The translations under genes were made by a program, and so were the position numbers. DNA of 7,662 bases from Sphingomonadaceae bacterium (GTDB lineage Bacteria > Pseudomonadota > Alphaproteobacteria > Sphingomonadales > Sphingomonadaceae): NCBI GenBank assembly GCA_947442095.1, contig CANEVG010000167.1, positions 1 through 7,662 on the forward strand, written 5' to 3'. The notes under the pieces were generated by a model. The model saw nothing but the letters and a program-made list of their open reading frames with translations. It was not told where the DNA came from and did no database searches. This document shows, one piece after another, positions 1 to 6,340 of this stretch. Within the stretch, counting starts at the first letter, position 1, and every line of letters begins with the position of its first letter.

Positions 1-613
1 TATCAGGATAACTATAGCCCCAATACCACTGGTAGCCGGTAGCCTTCACCGTCAGCGCGCCCTTTGGCGCAGGCTCATACTGATGGGCCAGCAACTTGAT
101 CGAGGGAACCGCGATCACGACAAGGATCAGGACCGGGATTACTGTCCATGCGATCTCGATAGCGGTGTTGTGGCTGGTCTTCGATGCGACCGGGTTTGCA
201 CCCCGGCGGAAGCGAACCATTACGAACAGCAGCAGCAGCAGCACGAACAGCGTTATGAACACGATCACCGGCATCAGCAGGTAATCGTGCATGACAAGGG
301 CCTCTTCGCCGATGGGCGAATACTGGTCCTGGAAGGTGTAGCCCTTATCAACCGGCTGGCCCTTGCCCGGCGTCGGCGCCATTGGGGTGTAGGAGCCCTT
401 GTCGACCGGAGCGGCGACAGCAGCTTCGGCCCCAGCGGCGGCCGCAGGAGGAGCCAGCGCCGCGGGCTCGGCCGGGGCTGCAGCCGCTGGGGCCGACGCC
501 CCGGGGGCGGCTGGTGCTGCAGCCATTGCATGCGGCGCAAATACCAGCGCGGCGGCAAGGCTTAACGTCCGGATCGCGACCGTCAGACTACGGGCAGTTT
601 GGGAAAGACTCAT
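1..613 (-). CDS. coxB: Cytochrome c oxidase subunit II, N-terminal part (truncated by window edge)
   Basis: Subunit II of the aa3-type terminal oxidase takes electrons from cytochrome c through its CuA centre and passes them to subunit I in the inner membrane. Only the first 204 residues are here. They show a signal peptide (about 1-31, ending AMA), an Ala/Pro-rich stretch (about 31-70), a short linker, transmembrane helix I (about 112-134, with a run of Leu), helix II (about 154-176, IAWTVIPVLILVV), and the start of the periplasmic cupredoxin domain. The aromatic motif QWYWGYSY at 196-203 is the family's conserved electron-entry region. The CuA-binding Cys/His residues would lie beyond base 1. 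The ATG at 613-611 begins a good signal peptide and is the best start, although its ribosome binding site is weak. The gene is divergent from pyrE. The order helix I, helix II, QWYW makes the call secure; the long Ala/Pro segment is the only oddity. Confidence 0.96.
   Translation of the reverse strand, partial: MSLSQTARSLTVAIRTLSLAAALVFAPHAMAAAPAAPGASAPAAAAPAEPAALAPPAAAAGAEAAVAAPVDKGSYTPMAPTPGKGQPVDKGYTFQDQYSPIGEEALVMHDYLLMPVIVFITLFVLLLLLFVMVRFRRGANPVASKTSHNTAIEIAWTVIPVLILVVIAVPSIKLLAHQYEPAPKGALTVKATGYQWYWGYSYPD
227..241 (+). repeat. (CAG)5 microsatellite inside coxB
   Basis: Five perfect CAG units on the plus strand read as CTG leucine codons on the coxB strand and encode the Leu run of transmembrane helix I. 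The repeat is probably a result of leucine preference with one dominant codon. A unit change would add or remove one Leu without shifting frame. Confidence 0.6.
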
Positions 614-695
614 GGTATACCGCTTTCGAGTTTTATGCTGCTGCGCCGGGCGTTTAGGCCCCGCGCCCCCTGTCGAAATCCCTTAATTCCAGCGG

Positions 696-724
696 CCTAT
701 ACGCGCGGTCGCTTCAAGCCTCAA
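696..724 (-). promoter_or_regulatory. Candidate sigma-70-type promoter for coxB
   Basis: On the minus strand TTGAGG (724-719) and TATAGG (701-696) are separated by exactly 17 bases. Each matches four of six positions of the TTGACA/TATAAT consensus. The -10 box lies about 83 bases before the coxB ATG. It is the best-spaced pair I found in this divergent gap, but it is a consensus match only. Confidence 0.35.
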
Positions 725-749
725 GCCAAGTTACGCATATTTTTGAGGC
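714..749. repeat. Tandem 7-mer and spaced inverted repeat in the coxB-pyrE gap
   Basis: TCAAGCC occurs twice in tandem at 714-727. Overlapping it, GCCTCAA (718-724) is repeated in inverted form as TTGAGGC (743-749), with 18 bases between. The block includes the most AT-rich stretch of the gap (about 731-745) and covers the -35 box of the candidate coxB promoter, so a regulator site is possible. No known operator was recognised. Confidence 0.35.
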
Positions 750-866
750 ATATCGCCTGCCCGAAAGACCTACGGCGGTTTCCCCTTAGGCCGAGGCGGC
801 CCTGCTCACTCGCCCGTAGCGCCGCGCGCCTGCGTTCGCTATGGGCACTCTTCCCACAGCAGGAGA

Positions 867-885
867 GCGGGCCGCGGTGGCCCGC
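867..885 (+). promoter_or_regulatory. GC-only hairpin in the pyrE leader
   Basis: GCGGGCC (867-873) pairs perfectly with GGCCCGC (879-885) around a five-base loop, all seven pairs G-C. It ends 15 bases before the pyrE ATG, leaving a single-stranded segment with only a weak ribosome binding site (GGA at 888-890). There is no T-run after it, so it is not a classical intrinsic terminator. It may affect pyrE translation or mRNA stability. Confidence 0.4.
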
Positions 886-900
886 ACGGACAGATAGATC

Positions 901-1482
901 ATGCAGGAAGACGAAATCCTTTCCGAGTTCCGCGCAAGTGAAGCCTTGCTCGAGGGGCATTTCCTGCTCTCGTCAGGACGGCACAGCGCGCATTACCTTC
1001 AGTGCGCGCGCGTACTTATGGACCCGATGCGCGCCGCACGCCTTGCCTCCGCGCTCGCAGCAAGCCTGCCGCGAGACTTGCGCCAGCAGATCACCAAGGT
1101 AGTCTCGCCGGCCATGGGCGGGGTGATCATCGGCCACGAAGTGGGCCGAGCGCTGGGCGTGGAGGCGATGTTTGTCGAGCGGCCGACCGGCACGTTCGAA
1201 CTGCGCCGCGGCTTTGCCCTGAAGCCGGGCGACAAGGTGCTAATGGTCGAGGACGTCGTCACCACCGGGCTTTCCAGCCGCGAGGCGATTGCCGCGATCG
1301 AGGCGGCCGGCGGTGTGGTGCTGGCGGGTGCGGCGCTGGTAGACCGTTCAGCCGGTACGGTTGACCTCGGCGTTCCGTTCTACCCGCTCGTCAGCCTGAA
1401 CTTTCCAACGTATGCGCCGGGCGACTTGCCGCCCGAACTCGCTGTGACACCTGCCATCAAGCCTGGAAGCCGCGCCGCCTGA
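901..1482 (+). CDS. pyrE: Orotate phosphoribosyltransferase
   Basis: PyrE joins orotate to PRPP to make orotidine 5'-monophosphate, the fifth step of de novo UMP synthesis, in the cytoplasm. The 193-residue length is normal. Motifs in order are the N-terminal SSGRHSAHYLQC (24-35), the loop SPAMGGVIIGHEVGRALG (69-86), the FVER..G.F.LRRGF segment (91-105), and the PRPP-binding signature VLMVEDVVTTGLSS (113-126) with the acidic pair E117-D118. The ATG at 901 gives the expected MxxDEILxEF start, although the ribosome binding site is weak and a strong hairpin precedes it. This is the first gene of the plus-strand operon. Its TGA overlaps the pdxJ ATG by one base (TGATG), implying translational coupling. 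Expression probably starts within 614-900; no clear pyrE promoter was found there. Confidence 0.97.
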   Translation: MQEDEILSEFRASEALLEGHFLLSSGRHSAHYLQCARVLMDPMRAARLASALAASLPRDLRQQITKVVSPAMGGVIIGHEVGRALGVEAMFVERPTGTFELRRGFALKPGDKVLMVEDVVTTGLSSREAIAAIEAAGGVVLAGAALVDRSAGTVDLGVPFYPLVSLNFPTYAPGDLPPELAVTPAIKPGSRAA

Positions 1483-2234
1483 TGACCACAACGGCCCCCC
1501 AGCGCCTGCAGCCCCGGTTGCGTCTGGGCGTCAACATCGATCATGTCGCCACGATCCGCAACGCACGCGGGGGCGAGCACCCCGATCCTGTGCGTGCGGC
1601 GCAGATCGTGGCGGCCGTCGGCGGCGACGGTATCACAGCGCACCTCCGCGAAGATCGCCGCCACATCCGCGACGAGGATATCTCGCGCATCCAGGCCGCG
1701 ACCTCGCTGCCGCTCAACTTCGAAATGGCCGCGACCGAGGAGATGGTCGCCTTCGCGCTGCGGCACAAGCCGCACGCCGCCTGCATAGTGCCCGAACGGC
1801 GCGAGGAGCGCACCACCGAGGGCGGGCTTGATGCCGCCGGCCAGCACAACCGCCTTGCCCCCATCGTCAGCCGCCTTGCCGATGCCGGCATCCGCGTCAG
1901 CCTGTTCATCGCGCCCGAACCGCGCCAGATCGAGGCCGCGATGAAGCTGGGCGCGCCGGTGATCGAGCTGCACACCGGCGAGTATGCCCACGCCGAAGGC
2001 GAGGCGCGCGCGGCCGAACTGCGCCGCCTTTATGACATGGCCGCACTTGCCGCGCATTGCGGAATCGAGCCGCATGCAGGGCACGGCCTGACGTACGAGA
2101 ATGTCACCGCCGTTGCTGCGATCCCCCAGCTGGCCGAGCTCAACATCGGCCACTACCTGATCGGCGAGGCGATATTCACCGGGCTGGAAGCCGCCGTTCT
2201 GAAGATGCGCGAACTGATGGACACGGCCCGATGA
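1482..2234 (+). CDS. pdxJ: Pyridoxine 5'-phosphate synthase
   Basis: PdxJ condenses 1-deoxy-D-xylulose 5-phosphate with 3-amino-2-oxopropyl phosphate to form pyridoxine 5'-phosphate, the ring-closing step of the DXP-dependent vitamin B6 pathway. The 250-residue product is a TIM barrel of normal size. Conserved blocks are LGVNIDHVATIRNARG (15-30), GDGITAHLREDRRHI (48-62), LNFEMA (78-83), VPERREERTTEGGLD (103-117), IELHTGEYA (161-169), HAGHGLTYENV (198-208) and LNIGHYLIGEAIF (220-232), which include the family's active-site His and Glu positions. The first 11 or so residues form a nonconserved tail. The ATG overlaps the pyrE stop. The pdxJ stop overlaps a possible micro-ORF, and acpS starts 13 bases after it. 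Nothing suggests damage. Confidence 0.98.
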   Translation: MTTTAPQRLQPRLRLGVNIDHVATIRNARGGEHPDPVRAAQIVAAVGGDGITAHLREDRRHIRDEDISRIQAATSLPLNFEMAATEEMVAFALRHKPHAACIVPERREERTTEGGLDAAGQHNRLAPIVSRLADAGIRVSLFIAPEPRQIEAAMKLGAPVIELHTGEYAHAEGEARAAELRRLYDMAALAAHCGIEPHAGHGLTYENVTAVAAIPQLAELNIGHYLIGEAIFTGLEAAVLKMRELMDTAR

Positions 2235-2251
2235 GCGGAGAGATGGGGTGA
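2231..2251 (+). other. Six-codon micro-ORF bridging pdxJ and acpS
   Basis: The ATG at 2231 overlaps the pdxJ TGA as ATGA. It opens a six-codon frame (MSGEMG) whose own TGA (2249-2251) overlaps the acpS GTG start as GTGA. It could keep ribosomes moving from pdxJ into acpS, or be a chance product of the GGAGAG ribosome binding site of acpS lying behind an ATGA. No peptide function is claimed. Confidence 0.2.
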
Positions 2252-2664
2252 TCATCGGTCTCGGCTCCGATCTCTGCAATATCGAGCGGATCCAGGCCTC
2301 GCTTGACCGGTTCGGCGCGCGATTCGAAAAACGCGTCTTCACGGAAACAGAGCAGGCCAAAGGCAACCGCCGCCCGTTCACCAAGGCGGGCACGCTGGCC
2401 AAGCGTTTTGCTGCCAAGGAAGCCTATTCCAAGGCCGTTGGCACCGGGTTCAAGGCGGGCGTGTTCATGAAGGACATCGGCGTGGTGAACGCTCCCTCCG
2501 GTGCGCCGACACTGGCGCTCTCCGGCGGCGCGGCGGCGCGGCTGGCCGCGCTCACGCCCGCGGGGCACGAGGCCGTCATCCACCTCACGCTAACCGACGA
2601 CCACCCCTGGGCGCAGGCCTTCGTGGTGATCGAGGCGCGACCGCTTACCGGGGGCGCCGCGTGA
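2248..2664 (+). CDS. acpS: Holo-[acyl-carrier-protein] synthase
   Basis: AcpS transfers 4'-phosphopantetheine from CoA to the serine of apo-acyl carrier protein, making it usable for fatty acid synthesis. The product is 138 residues, normal for the small trimeric AcpS type. The Mg/CoA-binding N-terminus reads IIGLGSDLCNIERI (2-15, with D8), and the second metal-binding signature is KRFAAKEAYSKAVGTG (52-67, with E58). The C-terminal segment VIHLTLTDDHPWAQAFVVIE matches the family's final strands. The start is GTG at 2248: it is preceded by GGAGAG (2237-2242) at suitable spacing, and the conserved IIGLGSDL begins right after it. The stop overlaps the lepB GTG by four bases (GTGA). Placement next to pdxJ and lepB is common in alphaproteobacteria. 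Confidence 0.96.
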   Translation: MIIGLGSDLCNIERIQASLDRFGARFEKRVFTETEQAKGNRRPFTKAGTLAKRFAAKEAYSKAVGTGFKAGVFMKDIGVVNAPSGAPTLALSGGAAARLAALTPAGHEAVIHLTLTDDHPWAQAFVVIEARPLTGGAA

Positions 2665-3566
2665 GCGAACCTGAAGTGCCCGCCTCCAGAACACCGGCAC
2701 TCGAATCCCCGCAAGCCGAACCGTCAAAGTCCCACGAAGGCGGCACCAACTGGCTCGCTGAACTGCGCGGGCTGCTGATGATGCTGCTCGCGGTCGTCGC
2801 GTTCCATAGCTTCCTCGCCAAGCCGTTCTACATCCCCTCGATCTCGATGATGCCGAACCTGCTGGTCGGCGATCAGCTCGTCGTGTCGAAGTATCCCTAT
2901 GGCTGGTCTTGGGTTTCGGCCTCTATGCACGTCCTGCCCCGCTCGAAGACACGCATCCTGCCCGCGACGCCAGCCTATGGTGATATCGTGATCGTGGTGC
3001 CGCCCGACCGCGACGAGGACTATATAAAGCGCGTGGTTGCCTTGCCGGGAGATCGCATCGCCGTGGTCGGCGGGCGGATCATCCTCAATGGCAAGCCGGT
3101 GCCGCAAGTGGCTGAAGCACCGCTCGAACTGCCGGTCGATCCGAACCAGCCCTGCGATCCGGAGGAGTTCCCCGGCCTGCGCTTTCGCGGGCCCGAAGGG
3201 CTGCAATACTGCGAGCTGCCGATCTTCCGTGAAACGCTGCCAAACGGCGCAACCTACCGGATCATCGACCACCGCCAGCAGATCCTCGACAGCTATCCCG
3301 AGACAAAAGTACCCGAAGGCCACGCGTTCCTGATGGGTGACAACCGCGACCATTCGGCAGACAGCCGCGCACCGGTTGCGGAAAAGGGCCTTGGCGGCCC
3401 CGTACCGCTGGCCGATATAGGTGGCCGCGCGGAGTTCATCACCTATTCGCTCGATGGCAAGGAAAGCTGGAACCCGCTCTCGTGGTTTGGAGCCTTGCGA
3501 TCAAATCGCGCGTGGACCAGACTGCGCCCCATGATCGTCAGCCCGCAAACAGGAACCAAGCCATGA
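2661..3566 (+). CDS. lepB: Signal peptidase I
   Basis: LepB removes signal peptides from exported preproteins at the outer face of the inner membrane. The 301-residue product has a 30-residue polar N-terminus, one transmembrane helix (about 36-54) and a periplasmic catalytic domain. The nucleophile is S62 in PSISMMPNLLVGD, and the general base is K123 in DYIKRVVALPGDR, the Ser/Lys dyad of family S26. The late signature GDNRDHSADSR spans 226-236. Cysteines C165 and C184 lie in the periplasmic insert and could form a disulfide. The start is GTG at 2661, four bases inside acpS, with a G-rich ribosome binding site (2650-2654). The stop overlaps the next gene as ATGA. One N-terminal membrane span, rather than the two of E. 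coli LepB, is usual in alphaproteobacteria. Confidence 0.97.
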   Translation: MSEPEVPASRTPALESPQAEPSKSHEGGTNWLAELRGLLMMLLAVVAFHSFLAKPFYIPSISMMPNLLVGDQLVVSKYPYGWSWVSASMHVLPRSKTRILPATPAYGDIVIVVPPDRDEDYIKRVVALPGDRIAVVGGRIILNGKPVPQVAEAPLELPVDPNQPCDPEEFPGLRFRGPEGLQYCELPIFRETLPNGATYRIIDHRQQILDSYPETKVPEGHAFLMGDNRDHSADSRAPVAEKGLGGPVPLADIGGRAEFITYSLDGKESWNPLSWFGALRSNRAWTRLRPMIVSPQTGTKP

Positions 3567-4636
3567 GCGACGATACTGCAGCCAAGCCGACAAGCGCTTC
3601 GGCCAAGGGGCCGACCGATATTCGTGACGATGCCGTGCGGCTGGAGGCCAAGAAAGCCACCGTGTGGATCGGCATAACCGGCCTTGTCATTCTCGCGGTA
3701 TATCTGGCGCAGCCGCTGCTGGTGATCTTTGGCGGCATCGTGTTCGGCACACTGATCGATGGCGGGCAGCGCCTGCTTGGCCGAGTGCTGCCGATCGGGC
3801 GGATCTGGCGCGTGGCCATCGTGCTGCTGCTCACGGTCGCGTTTCTAGCCTGGGTGGTCGAATTTGCCGGCAGCCAGATCGCCGCTCAGGCCGCGCAGAT
3901 GCCCGCGCTGATCGAGGCGCAGACCCAACATGTGCTCGATTGGGCGCGCGCCCATGGCATCACCGTGGGGCGCGGCGATGTCAGCGCGCTGGCCCAGCAC
4001 ATGCTCGGCGGTGTCGGCCCGGTCACGCAGGCGCTCGGCGGCCTGTTCGGCGGGGTGACGACGCTGCTTATCATCATGATCCTCGGCATCTACTTTGTGC
4101 TCGAGCCCGATCTCTACCAGCGCGGCCTGGCGTGGATGCTTCCGGTGAGCAGCCGCGAATACTTCCACGGCACCTCGCATCGCATGGGCCGCACGCTGCG
4201 CATGCTGCTGGCGGGACGCATGCTCGGCATGGTCATCGAAGGCGTCGCCACGTGGATTGCGCTGGCGGTCTACGGTGTGCCGATGGCAGCGCTGCTCGGG
4301 CTGCTGACTGGCCTCCTCGTGTTCCTACCCAATATCGGTGCCCCTATTTCGGGCCTGCTGATGATCCTCGTCGGCTTTTCCGGTGGCACGACCATGGGGC
4401 TCTACTGCATCGGCGTCTATGTCGTGGTGCAAACGGTGGACGGCAACATCATTGTGCCAATGGTCGCCAAGCGCACCGCTGATCTTGCGCCCGCGCTGGT
4501 GCTGGGCGCGCAGCTGATCTTCGGCGTCCTGTTCGGCATTCTGGGCCTCGCGCTCGCCGATCCGCTGGTCGTCATGCTCAAGATCGCGCTGGAACGGCAG
4601 GCCGAGCACAACAAGCTTGCCGTCGAGACGAGCTGA
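3563..4636 (+). CDS. AI-2E family transporter (PerM/YdiK-like membrane protein)
   Basis: This 357-residue multi-span inner-membrane protein belongs to the AI-2E transporter family (PF01594). Some members export autoinducer-2 and others act as Na+/H+ antiporters, so the substrate here is unknown. After a polar tail (1-30) come hydrophobic spans at about 35-64, 83-103, 165-181, 221-255, 262-290 and 308-340. A soluble helical segment lies at about 105-155. The family signature is clear in the C-terminal half: LLVFLPNIGAPISG (251-264), VVVQTVDGNIIVPMVAKR (287-304) and the closing GILGLALADPLVVMLK (325-340). The ATG at 3563 overlaps the lepB stop by four bases and has AGGAA (3551-3555) before it. 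An in-frame start at 3482 would lie deep inside lepB and is less likely. Its presence directly after lepB suggests coexpression, not a shared function. Confidence 0.9.
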   Translation: MSDDTAAKPTSASAKGPTDIRDDAVRLEAKKATVWIGITGLVILAVYLAQPLLVIFGGIVFGTLIDGGQRLLGRVLPIGRIWRVAIVLLLTVAFLAWVVEFAGSQIAAQAAQMPALIEAQTQHVLDWARAHGITVGRGDVSALAQHMLGGVGPVTQALGGLFGGVTTLLIIMILGIYFVLEPDLYQRGLAWMLPVSSREYFHGTSHRMGRTLRMLLAGRMLGMVIEGVATWIALAVYGVPMAALLGLLTGLLVFLPNIGAPISGLLMILVGFSGGTTMGLYCIGVYVVVQTVDGNIIVPMVAKRTADLAPALVLGAQLIFGVLFGILGLALADPLVVMLKIALERQAEHNKLAVETS

Positions 4637-4642
4637 CCGCAC

Positions 4643-5785
4643 ATGGCCCTTGCCCGCAAGTTCCTCTATGCGATCGCTCTGCTGGTGGTGCTGGTCATCG
4701 CCGCGTTGCTGGTGATCCGCCTTTGGTCGGCCGAACTGTCGCGCTTCGCCTTCGTGCCGCGCAGCGCCTATGAAACCCTGCAACCCTTGCCCCACGGGGT
4801 CTATGCCGATCCAGCCCAATGGCAGAAGATGTGGGTTTCGCGGCCCGGCACCAGGGACGATCCGGCGCAATACCTGCCCGAAGGCGCCGTTCGGGGTCCG
4901 AGGGGCAAGGCGTTCGTGTTCTTCATCCATCCCACAAGCTATCTCGCGCGCGATCATTGGAACGGCCCGATCGAAGACAGGGATACCCGCAAACGCACCG
5001 ATCAGTTCGTGCGCGGCATGGCCAGCGCGTTCAACGGCGCGGCGGCGGTCTATGTCCCGCGCTATCGGCAGGCCGCGTTCGGCAGCTTCCTCGTCAATAA
5101 GCCCGAAACGTTTAAGGCCCGCGCGCTGGCCTATGCCGATGTCCGCCAGGCCTTTGCCGCCTTCGCGGCCGAAGTGCCGCCCGATGCGCCGATCGTGCTG
5201 GCAGGGCACAGCCAGGGCGGGCTGCATCTGCTGCACTTGCTCAAGGACGATATCCGCGGCACGCTGCTCGCCCCGCGTATCGTGGCCGCCTACCTCGTTG
5301 GCTGGCCGGTTTCGCAGGAACATGATCTGCCCGAAACCGGCATGCCAGCCTGCATCGCGCCCGATCAGACGGGCTGCTCGATAAGCTGGATGAGCTATGC
5401 CGAACCTGCCGAAGCGGGGACCTTGCTCGATGCTTACCGTGCCGAACCGGGGCTCAACGGCACGCCCAAAGACACAAAACCGGTTCTGTGCACAAACCCG
5501 CTGAACGGGGGCGCAGCCCCCTCCGCCCCCGGCACCGCCAATCGCGGCACGCTCGTGCCGGATGAAGAACTCACTGGCGGCAAGATGCAGATGCTGGGCG
5601 TGCCCGCACGCTGCGATCCCAAAACCGGGTTACTGCTGATCGGCGAACCGCCCGAGATCGGCCCCTATGTGCTGCCCGGCAACAGCTACCACATCTACGA
5701 TATCCCACTGTTCTGGGCCAATCTGCGTGCCGATGTGGCGCGGCGCGAGGCAGCGTGGCTGGCGCAGCGCCAGCCGGCAAAATGA
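4643..5785 (+). CDS. DUF3089 alpha/beta-hydrolase, membrane-anchored
   Basis: The 380-residue protein matches the DUF3089 (PF11288) group of alpha/beta-hydrolase-like proteins, whose substrates are not established. A hydrophobic segment (about 7-28) after a short basic tail looks like a membrane anchor, placing the rest in the periplasm. The core has FVFFIHPTSYL (91-101), the nucleophile elbow GHSQGG (188-193, S190), and the C-terminal NSYHIYDIPLFWANLR (347-362), where H350 is a likely catalytic histidine. Four cysteines (237, 245, 283, 324) in the predicted exported domain could form disulfides. The segment around 286-312 is Gly/Ala/Pro-rich, which seems normal for the group. It starts six bases after the preceding stop and its end overlaps ruvX. 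Esterase or lipase activity is inference from the fold. Confidence 0.85.
   Translation: MALARKFLYAIALLVVLVIAALLVIRLWSAELSRFAFVPRSAYETLQPLPHGVYADPAQWQKMWVSRPGTRDDPAQYLPEGAVRGPRGKAFVFFIHPTSYLARDHWNGPIEDRDTRKRTDQFVRGMASAFNGAAAVYVPRYRQAAFGSFLVNKPETFKARALAYADVRQAFAAFAAEVPPDAPIVLAGHSQGGLHLLHLLKDDIRGTLLAPRIVAAYLVGWPVSQEHDLPETGMPACIAPDQTGCSISWMSYAEPAEAGTLLDAYRAEPGLNGTPKDTKPVLCTNPLNGGAAPSAPGTANRGTLVPDEELTGGKMQMLGVPARCDPKTGLLLIGEPPEIGPYVLPGNSYHIYDIPLFWANLRADVARREAAWLAQRQPAK
5756..5776 (+). promoter_or_regulatory. Near-perfect hairpin just upstream of the ruvX start
   Basis: GGCTGGCGC (5757-5765) and GCGCCAGCC (5767-5775) are perfect inverted copies around a single A. As RNA this gives an eight-pair stem with a CAG loop, plus a possible U-G pair at 5756/5776. 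It ends seven bases before the ruvX ATG and covers the position where a ribosome binding site should be. A ribosome translating the upstream gene would open it. Confidence 0.45.
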
Positions 5786-6249
5786 TCACCAGCAGTTCGC
5801 TGGACCTGCGCGATGCCCTTCCCGATGGCGGAGTGCTGATGGGGCTCGATACCGGTACGAAGACCATCGGCGTCGCGCTGTGCGATCCGGACTGGCGCTT
5901 TGCCACCGCAGGCAAGACCATCCAGCGCCGCAAGTTCGCGGCTGACAAGGCGCAGCTCGCCGCACAAATCACCGAGCGGGGCGTCAAGGCTATAGTTATT
6001 GGCCTGCCGCTGCACATGGACGGCAGCGAAAGCCCGCGCAGCCAGGCCGCACGCGCGATGGCCCGCAATCTTGAGGATATTGGCCTACCGATCCTGCTGT
6101 GGGATGAGCGCTGGACCACGCAGGCCGCCGAACGCGCGATGATTGAGCAGGACTTCAGCCGCGCCCGCCGCGCCGAGCGCATTGATTCGCACGCGGCGGC
6201 GCTGATCCTGCAGGGTGCACTGGATGCCATGGTAGGCAGCGCGTTTTAG
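5782..6249 (+). CDS. ruvX: RuvX/YqgF nuclease, putative pre-16S rRNA processing or Holliday junction resolvase
   Basis: YqgF/RuvX is an RNase H-fold nuclease that matures the 5' end of 16S rRNA in E. coli and has Holliday junction resolvase activity in some species. The 155-residue product carries LMGLDTGTKTIGVALCD (19-35) with the first catalytic Asp (D23), VIGLPLHMDG (72-81), LLWDERWTT (105-113) with E109, and RIDSHAAALIL (133-143) with D135, so the acidic catalytic set is present. The ATG at 5782 overlaps the upstream stop as ATGA. An in-frame GTG at 5755 would add nine Ala/Gly-rich residues and is less likely. The first 18 residues are a modest extension relative to short family members. 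It is the last gene of the tight operon. Confidence 0.95.
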   Translation: MITSSSLDLRDALPDGGVLMGLDTGTKTIGVALCDPDWRFATAGKTIQRRKFAADKAQLAAQITERGVKAIVIGLPLHMDGSESPRSQAARAMARNLEDIGLPILLWDERWTTQAAERAMIEQDFSRARRAERIDSHAAALILQGALDAMVGSAF

Positions 6250-6251
6250 TT

Positions 6252-6271
6252 GGCGTTGCTTTCGCAACGCC
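6252..6271. terminator. 8-bp hairpin after ruvX, possible operon end
   Basis: GGCGTTGC (6252-6259) pairs perfectly with GCAACGCC (6264-6271) around TTTC. It begins two bases after the ruvX TAG. No T-run follows on either strand, so it may be a weak or Rho-assisted terminator, or a 3'-end stabiliser. Confidence 0.4.
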
Positions 6272-6285
6272 GGCGGCACAAACTC

Positions 6286-6295
6286 TGACGCGTCA
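6286..6295. promoter_or_regulatory. Perfect 10-bp palindrome before the thioesterase pair
   Basis: TGACGCGTCA is a perfect palindrome 45 bases before the preferred thioesterase start. It is an operator-like symmetry in an otherwise unremarkable gap, but it matches no regulator site I can name and could be chance. Confidence 0.3.
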
Positions 6296-6340
6296 CATTT
6301 GATGGTTGTCAGCACCGCCGCCCCCCGGCAGGACGATGCG

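Noticed and set aside
83..565. Plus-strand frames opposite coxB
   Set aside because: The minus strand encodes an unmistakable CoxB signal peptide, two membrane helices and QWYW motif. The plus-strand products are low-complexity Arg/Gly or Gln runs.
713..741. TTCAAG-17-CATATT as a pyrE promoter
   Set aside because: Only three and four of six consensus positions match, and it lies over 150 bases from the start. Too weak to list as a feature.
599..1102. Plus-strand open frame spanning the coxB-pyrE gap
   Set aside because: It overlaps pyrE out of frame and has an Arg/Pro/Ser-rich composition with no motif.
1380..2417. Long minus-strand open frame (345 codons) opposite pdxJ and parts of its neighbours
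   Set aside because: The plus strand holds clear pyrE, pdxJ and acpS with conserved motifs. The antisense protein has no recognisable domain and arises from GC-rich codon bias.
3482..3562. Earlier in-frame start for the AI-2E gene
   Set aside because: It would overlap lepB by 85 bases. The ATG at 3563 has an AGGAA site and the standard ATGA overlap.
4325..5323. Minus-strand open frame (332 codons) opposite the AI-2E and DUF3089 genes
   Set aside because: Same reason: both sense genes carry family signatures, and the antisense product is rich in His, Gln, Arg and Asp, typical of mirror frames.
5507..5521. GGGGGC-GCA-GCCCCC hairpin inside the DUF3089 gene
   Set aside because: It encodes the Gly/Ala/Pro-rich loop that seems normal for this protein group, so codon composition explains it.
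5755..5781. GTG start nine codons upstream for ruvX
   Set aside because: It falls in the hairpin arm with no binding site. The ATG at 5782 forms the usual ATGA overlap.
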